From NCBI GenBank assembly GCA_001931905.2, contig MSJI02000304.1, forward strand, positions 5,108 to 18,447: a stretch of 13,340 nt of DNA. Reading direction: 5' to 3'. The position numbers and the translations under genes were made by a program. Position 1 is the stretch's first letter; the number at the start of each line of letters is the position of its first letter. Below the pieces are notes generated by a model, which was given only the letters and a program-made list of their open reading frames with translations, made no database searches and was not told where the DNA came from. Origin of the DNA: Cladosporium sp. IMV 00045 (taxonomy: Eukaryota > Ascomycota > Dothideomycetes > Cladosporiales > Cladosporiaceae). Positions 8,292 to 13,340 of this stretch are shown here, in pieces.

Positions 8292-8364
8292 AACTCCGAA
8301 GCTTCGTACGTTTCCGCCGGGCACATCCGCCGTCCGTTTCCGAAATGTACGAAGCTTCGCAGTT
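8292..8364. repeat. Imperfect inverted repeat with 25-bp arms
   Basis: Arms 8292-8316 and 8340-8364 pair at 22 of 25 positions around a 23-bp loop. The core of 13 bp, CGAAGCTTCGTAC, is perfect and itself contains the palindrome CGAAGCTTCG. It could extrude as a cruciform or fold in RNA. No coding frame or target-site duplication suggests a complete transposable element. Confidence 0.75.
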
Positions 8365-8706
8365 TCAGAAGGAGCCTCACAGCATCACAAAAAGCACACA
8401 GGCATACCATCAAGTGGTTTGGGGTGCCTCTGGGCAGGAGGTCTTCGAAAGGCAATGGGGCTTGGGTAAAGGGGCGGGCGAAGTCATGAAGCCTTTTGGG
8501 TAGGATCGAGCCTTTACTACATGATTCGGTTAATGAGTCTTTGCATAGGGAAGAATGTCTTACAGAATTTTTCGAAATGCGCATTTGCCGTTACAGCACG
8601 GTCAAAGAATGCAGATGATGGGATTCCTCGTGGTTCTTGAGCATGGATGTGACGCCCACCCATGAGCCATCACATGAATTCGTCCACACCGAAGTTTACC
8701 ATGACA

Positions 8707-8741
8707 GCAACGTGATCATCAGATGTGCTTGATCACGTTGC
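8707..8741. repeat. Perfect 12-bp inverted repeat
   Basis: GCAACGTGATCA (8707-8718) is exactly inverted as TGATCACGTTGC (8730-8741) with an 11-bp spacer, about 480 bp upstream of SRP72. Each arm holds an ACGTGATCA element. It could be a dimeric regulator site or hairpin. Confidence 0.7.
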
Positions 8742-9216
8742 ATGTACTGAAGAGTCGTATGCTCTCGGGATCTCCCTGGAAAGGATAAACCTTTTCAGCA
8801 AATCCTTCTGTGTCTGCCCCTGGGTAGCCCATCAACATGACACTTGTTGGGCACTTGACGTGCTCTTCGGATGAAGCAGCTTCCAAGGGACGTATGAGCA
8901 GTGCCTTGTTGATACATCATCTTTCAAAATGGTTGTACAGAGGTATCACGAACAGATGAAGTCTACAGAGTGAAGAGGTGAGGTCTGAATTCCACCACCA
9001 AGTGGGTCAGAAATTCACCAATGAGGCTCTGCCAGCGGTCAATCCTCCGCAAGACGAAAGCCCACCGGCACCCCGCCAAGCAAGAACAGCTAGACGACAT
9101 TAGATTATCTGGAGATACTGACAGATCGCACGCGACCAGATTCTGGGGAGTTCCCGTCAAAGCTGCAATACAAAGAAGAAGCGGCAATATACGAAACACC
9201 AGCAGCTTTGCCCACT

Positions 9217-11145
9217 ATGGCCTCCGCACTGGCCGCACTCCTCAAGAGAACCGACATCGAAGACCACGACGAGATCCTGCGCTCTGCCGATGCAGCGCTG
9301 AAGCAGAACAAAAGCGATTTGGAAACACAGCATGTCAAGGCCGTTGCTCTGCTGAATCTTGACCGCTATGCCGACGCTGTCACCGCGATCGAAGCCGGCG
9401 GAGAGAAACTGAAAGAGAAGGCGAGGTTGGAATACGCATACGCCCTCTACAAGTCTGGTAAGCCCGCGGAAGCGGCTGAGATCGCTGCAAAGGGCAGTCA
9501 AAGGGGCTATAGCCATGTGGAAGCGCAAGCGCGGTACAGGACGGAGGACTTTGCGCGGGCGGCGGAGCTTTATAGGCATTTGAGCGCGAGACAGGATCAG
9601 GATGCGGAGACGGATCTTAGAGTCAACTCAGCCGCGGTGGAGGCGCAATTACAGTGGTCAGGAAAGGGGGAGCTCGCACAGAACACGAAGTCTTCAAGAG
9701 AGGACCTGGAAGCCTTCGAGACGGCGTACAACGCTGCTTGTGGAAGCATCGCAAGAGGAGAGCTGGGCCAGGCGGAGGTACTGTTGAAGCGCGCGAGGAG
9801 TCTTTGCGAAGCAGTAGAGGACCTTACCGAGGAGGACAAGGAGATCGAATTGCTGCCCATTGCGGTGCAGCAAATCTTTGTCTTGACAAGATTGGGAAGG
9901 CATGAAGAGGCGGAGCAACTGGCAAACAGCATTGGCGAAAAGATCTTCCCTGATCAGAGCTCCAAGCTCATCGCACGAGTGAACAGCATTGCAGCTGCTG
10001 GCGTGGCGAGCAATCCGTACCTGGCACAGAGGCATCTTGCATTTGACCTGGAAACACTGAAGCCAGATTACCCATTTGCCTACCAGACTGCCATTCTGGA
10101 GCAGAACCGCTCAGCGACCGACTTGCAAGCGAAGAAGTTCGGTGGCGTTGTCAAATCAACCGCAAAGATTCTTTCACAGCAAGAAGGCGCCACAGTGGAC
10201 AATCGCATCAACGGTCTGTCCGCTGTGAACGCCGCAGCACACGCTCAAAACCAGACTGGCAAAGATGGCCTGAAGCACATTCTCCCTCTTCTGGAAAAGC
10301 GGCCAAACGATGTCGGTCTGGTCCTCACAATCGTCCAGCTCTACGTCCAAGCCGGCAACCTGAATTCAGCAACGCAGCAACTAGAGAAATTGCTTTCCAG
10401 GCTCGAGCAGTCAAACAACGCTGATGTCCAACACGCCCCCGGCCTCGTCGGCACTCTCGTCAGCCTCTACACACGCCAAAGCCGCCGCGATCCCGCACGA
10501 GTAGTCCTCGCAAAGGCCGCCACACACTGGCGCGGCAAATCACAAAGCCGTCCCGTCGGCGTCACGCACCTCCTGAAAGCCGCCGGCACGGCTCTCATCG
10601 AGTCGCACGATCCTTCTCACCAGAGTCTCGCCCGCGACATTTTCCAGGACCTGCACGACCAAGACTCCTCCGACCGCTACGCGGCCGCCGGACTCCTCGC
10701 CGCCTCCCCCGCAACCGCACCATCAACCGACCTCTCATCCCTCCAGCCCATCGACCGCCTCATCAGCACCATCGACGCCGAAGCGCTTGAAAACGCCGGC
10801 ATCGCCCAACCACCCAGCACCAGCGCCGACGCCGCAACAACGCGCAAGCGCCCCGCGGCAGAAGAGCAGCCCAAACCCAAAAAGCACAAGAAGCCGTGCA
10901 AGAGCAAGATGCCCAAAGACTACGACGCCAACCGCACGCCCGACCCGGAGCGCTGGCTGCCTCTGCGCGACCGCAGCTCCTACAAACCCAAGGGCAAGAA
11001 GGGCAAGGCGAAGCAGGCGATGATGGCGCAGGGGGCCGTCAGCGAGGACAGCAGGCCTGCCACGCCGGCGGCCGAGGTGGTCAAGAGTAAAGCGCAGCAG
11101 CAGGGCGGTGGCAAGAAGAAGAAGGGGAAGGGGAATAAGTGGTAG
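9217..11145 (+). CDS. SRP72: Signal recognition particle subunit SRP72, 642 aa
   Basis: This is a single uninterrupted exon. The ATG at 9217 (context ACTATGG) is chosen; the frame opens at a TTG three codons earlier, which is not a credible start here. SRP72 pairs with SRP68 on the SRP RNA and helps target ribosomes with signal peptides to the endoplasmic reticulum. Most of the protein (about residues 15-530) is alpha-helical and TPR-like, for example QHVKAVALLNLDRYADAV near the start and a run such as YALYKSGKPAEAAEIA soon after. The C-terminal part is Lys-rich, and PDPERWLPLRDRSSYKPK (575-592) is the conserved SRP72 RNA-binding signature. A basic, low-complexity tail ending GGKKKKGKGNKW follows. 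Length is close to the usual ~640-670 aa. The gene converges with the DUF300 gene, whose stop is 170 bp away. Confidence 0.96.
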   Translation: MASALAALLKRTDIEDHDEILRSADAALKQNKSDLETQHVKAVALLNLDRYADAVTAIEAGGEKLKEKARLEYAYALYKSGKPAEAAEIAAKGSQRGYSHVEAQARYRTEDFARAAELYRHLSARQDQDAETDLRVNSAAVEAQLQWSGKGELAQNTKSSREDLEAFETAYNAACGSIARGELGQAEVLLKRARSLCEAVEDLTEEDKEIELLPIAVQQIFVLTRLGRHEEAEQLANSIGEKIFPDQSSKLIARVNSIAAAGVASNPYLAQRHLAFDLETLKPDYPFAYQTAILEQNRSATDLQAKKFGGVVKSTAKILSQQEGATVDNRINGLSAVNAAAHAQNQTGKDGLKHILPLLEKRPNDVGLVLTIVQLYVQAGNLNSATQQLEKLLSRLEQSNNADVQHAPGLVGTLVSLYTRQSRRDPARVVLAKAATHWRGKSQSRPVGVTHLLKAAGTALIESHDPSHQSLARDIFQDLHDQDSSDRYAAAGLLAASPATAPSTDLSSLQPIDRLISTIDAEALENAGIAQPPSTSADAATTRKRPAAEEQPKPKKHKKPCKSKMPKDYDANRTPDPERWLPLRDRSSYKPKGKKGKAKQAMMAQGAVSEDSRPATPAAEVVKSKAQQQGGGKKKKGKGNKW

Positions 11146-11315
11146 TGGAGTGGGGGAGGTGTGTAAAGTCGAGCTTTATACTAAATGTCGAGAAATGATC
11201 TGATGTATGCGGATGGTATCTCAATTCGTGTGGTCTTTGTTCGCTGTCGAAATGCTCAAATCTAACACAAATCGCTTGACTATGCATCGAATCGTCGTAA
11301 ATAAATGCTTCGCCA
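11146..11315. other. Convergent intergenic region of SRP72 and the DUF300 gene
   Basis: This 170-bp interval holds both 3' UTRs. AATAAA at 11300-11305 on the plus strand is the plausible poly(A) signal of SRP72 and lies 15 bp from the stop of the opposite gene. The SRP72 transcript probably ends inside the other gene's last exon, so the two mRNAs may overlap tail to tail. Confidence 0.55.
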
Positions 11316-12897
11316 TCAGCGCCGCGAGTAGGACCTCTCCCTATCGCTCAAACTCGAATCTCTTGACGTATTCCAGCGCAAAGGCACATACTCCCCCTCA
11401 CCATGCGGCCCCAACGCCGACTCGCCATTAAAAGTCCTCACCCGCCCTGGAGGCGCCGGATCGCGCACAGCATGCGGCACAGCAGGCCCCGCGACCGCCA
11501 TGCTATCATCAAAAGGCGAAACGCCCTGCTGTGAGCGCCCAGCCTCAAAATCCTCCCCGCCCCTACCATCCCTCCTCTTCGCAGCAGCATCAGCAACCAA
11601 ATCCACCACCTTCCCAACCGGCCCCCTGCTCGTCGACGTGCCATTCCACCAATTCCTCAGTCCCCTCCAGGCGAATTTCAGCGCAACCCACACGGCGTTG
11701 GCGACGTCACTGAGATCCAAGGCGTCTCTGACTGCTCTCCAGGTCCCCAGACGCGGGGCGTGCTGGTCTTCGAGGAAGCGGTGCGGGCGAGTCTGGAACT
11801 CGCGCGCGCTGTAGGCCCAGTGGAAGATCAGGCTGAAGAGCAGAGTTTCGAGGCAGGTGAGGAAGGCGGGCATGCCGAAGTTGATGTCGTTGTAGGTCAT
11901 GCGGCGCGTGGGGGAGAAGAGCTTGCCGTTGAGGAGGGAGAAGATGATCTGTGCGTTTGATGTCAGATGGGATTCTTCGGGAACGTGAGGAGGTTTGGGG
12001 GAGCTTACGCCTTGGATGATTTGGAAGAAAAAGATTCCCAGGAAGGAGTAGATCTTGGCTCGTTCCTTGTGGGTACCGCTCATCTCAGAGGACATCCTGC
12101 GGGCGAATGCGCCGGTGGCTTCGAGCGCGCCGGCTACGAAGATGATGCTGGCTAGGAAGAGCCACAGGTGGGCATGTTTTGGGGCGAAGGAGTTAGAGCA
12201 GTATTTGCCGTAGTATTGGGTGACGATCTCTATGATTGTGAAGACCAGGGTGATCAGCGGGTATTGGAAGATCTGAGCCCAGGTACGCTACAAAAACTGT
12301 TAGGCTGATTTCAAGACACAGTGGATAGGATCATCGACTTACTTCAAACCATGCCAAAGAGCCACCTTCGATGATGACGCCTTTCTTGCCCTTAAAAGGG
12401 AACTCGCTGAAGTACTTCTCGCGGTCTGTGCCCTCAGGACAAACCCATTCCAATAGCAAAAAGAACAATGCTGCGATGGCAAAAGCCTGGTAGAGCCCGG
12501 CCAGAGGCTGGATGTACTGGAAAGTGCCATACCAGCAAAGAGCGAGGAAATTGAAGAGGCACAGAAAGACTGGCAGGGCAGCAATTCGAAGAATTTGACG
12601 CTGCTCTTGCGGAGCGGTGTAGTTTTTAATATGCCTCCAGCAAAGCAGAAGAGTACTAATCGTCGTCAGGGCGAGACATGGTATACAGATGTAGATGGCG
12701 AGCTGGTGGAAGGTTATGTCGCTGTTTGCGTATAATGGATCGCCGACAAGTGTTGGTATGGGTCGAGCACAGTCTTTTGAATCTCTTACGGCATCGTCGT
12801 CTCTAGTGAATATCGATCGGGAAGTGAGGTATTGTGAGCTCTGTTGTGTGGAGATGTCCAGGTCGTTCATGACGGTTGAGTACCATGAAGGGGCCAT
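11316..12897 (-). CDS. TMEM184/OST-alpha (DUF300) family membrane protein, 3 exons, 488 aa
   Basis: Exons are 12897-12343, 12287-12009 and 11948-11316. The introns (55 and 60 nt) start GTAAGT and GTAAGC and end TAG and CAG, both in phase 0. Family members are seven-helix proteins of endomembranes and the plasma membrane; animal OST-alpha carries steroid or bile-acid conjugates, while fungal substrates are unknown to me. Helices lie near residues 64-87, 102-124, 131-152, 192-210, 224-245, 264-284 and 301-323. KNYTAPQEQRQILRI (91-105) is the typical loop before helix 2, and helices 6-7 carry LLNGKLFSPTRRMTYND and GMPAFLTCLETLLFSL. The soluble tail of about 165 residues is Arg/Ser/Gly-rich and ends SLSDRERSYSRR. 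The N-terminal ~60 residues are polar without a clear signal peptide. The second intron is a multiple of three without a stop, but removing it rebuilds helix 6, so I accept it. Confidence 0.9.
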
Positions 12898-13340
12898 GGT
12901 TGGCTGCGATTGGAAGAACTCCGGGGGATGGTTTTATTCCCACCAAACCAGAGCTAATGGATGACTTGAGAAATGCTGGATAGTATGCTGAATAGTACGT
13001 TGAACAGTATGCCGAAAGATATAGAGATGCTGACATGTTGTATGTCATTGGGGAGAGGGTTATCTAATATACAAGTCCCTACCTTTCTCTCTCGTTACCT
13101 TATTGGGAAGCAGACGCGCTCGTGTTGAAATGCGCAGCATGTTGCGATTGGATTTCCTTGAAAGACTCTCAGCACTCGGCGCATCTTGACATATTGTCGT
13201 GGGCGCAGTCAACTTGAGGTTGATTTCTGGCGCTCAGTGTTCCTTTCTCGGGGCTAGCGTGGTTGAAGGATTCGCTTTCTCCACCACCACGAGCACAGCC
13301 CTGCGAGCGTGCTGCAAGCCCGATTGGGAACAGCTTGCGC
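12898..13340. other. Upstream region of the DUF300 gene
   Basis: These 443 bp should contain the 5' UTR and promoter of the minus-strand DUF300 gene. Apart from the tandem repeat at 12975-13022 I see no gene, RNA or mobile element up to the window edge. Confidence 0.55.
12975..13022. repeat. 12-bp tandem repeat, four copies
   Basis: Four consecutive 12-mers, GCTGGATAGTAT, GCTGAATAGTAC, GTTGAACAGTAT and GCCGAAAGATAT, start 77 bp upstream of the DUF300 start codon. The last copy is the most diverged. The array lies in the likely 5' UTR or core promoter. Confidence 0.8.

Larger units (their letters stand above)
8206..9216. other. Intergenic region upstream of SRP72
   Basis: About 1 kb without a supportable gene. 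It contains a CTTG microsatellite, a long imperfect inverted repeat and a perfect 12-bp inverted repeat (listed separately), and ends with the presumed promoter and 5' UTR of SRP72. Overlapping frames of 78-115 codons on both strands follow the repeats and look non-coding. Confidence 0.55.

Noticed and set aside
8014..8584. Overlapping 90-115-codon frames on both strands around the microsatellite
   Set aside because: The long open frames come from the CTTG repeat and the inverted repeat, giving Ser/Lys/Gln or Leu/Ala/Cys repeats with no coding character.
9208..9216. Upstream TTG as the SRP72 start
   Set aside because: TTG is not a usual nuclear start in fungi, and the ATG at 9217 is in good context and fits the family's N-terminus.

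Overview
The window looks like nuclear DNA of a filamentous ascomycete (Pezizomycotina; a Dothideomycete is my guess, not shown). The evidence is short spliceosomal introns (54-75 nt, mostly GTAAGT/GTGAGT donors, CTAAC-like branch sites), housekeeping proteins that read as fungal orthologues, and fairly long intergenic stretches. Nothing bacterial or viral was seen.

Layout from left to right. (1) 1-415, minus: the 5' part of a mitochondrial protein, probably the ubiquinol-cytochrome c chaperone CBP3, cut by the window edge. (2) 982-2251, minus: a four-exon epoxide-hydrolase-type alpha/beta hydrolase of 341 aa with a complete catalytic triad. (3) 3057-4403, minus: translation initiation factor eIF5, two exons, 430 aa. 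(4) About 4.8 kb (4404-9216) with no protein gene that I can support. (5) 9217-11145, plus: SRP72, a single exon of 642 aa. (6) 11316-12897, minus: a seven-helix TMEM184/OST-alpha (DUF300) membrane protein, three exons, 488 aa, convergent with SRP72. (7) 12898-13340: its upstream region, containing a 12-bp tandem repeat.

The most interesting part is inside the gene-poor stretch. Two diverged copies of one unit lie about 1 kb apart in the same (minus) orientation. Each has an upstream TATA element, a tRNA-like A box, a perfect B box (GGTTCGAATCC), a body without any run of four T, a conserved short 3' hairpin, and a T-run about 10 nt after it. TATA-to-A-box spacing (39 and 40 nt) and A-to-B spacing (69 and 65 nt) are nearly the same in both. 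Neither copy folds as a tRNA. Similarity continues upstream of the TATA element, past where a retroposed SINE copy should stop. I read them as a local duplication of an RNA-polymerase-III-type gene for an RNA of roughly 235-265 nt that I do not recognise. A tRNA-derived SINE is the main alternative.

The protein genes are unrelated housekeeping or metabolic genes (respiratory complex assembly, epoxide or ester hydrolysis, translation initiation, protein targeting, membrane transport) and do not form a pathway or cluster. Splice sites were placed by reading the frame and family similarity from memory; no search was run.
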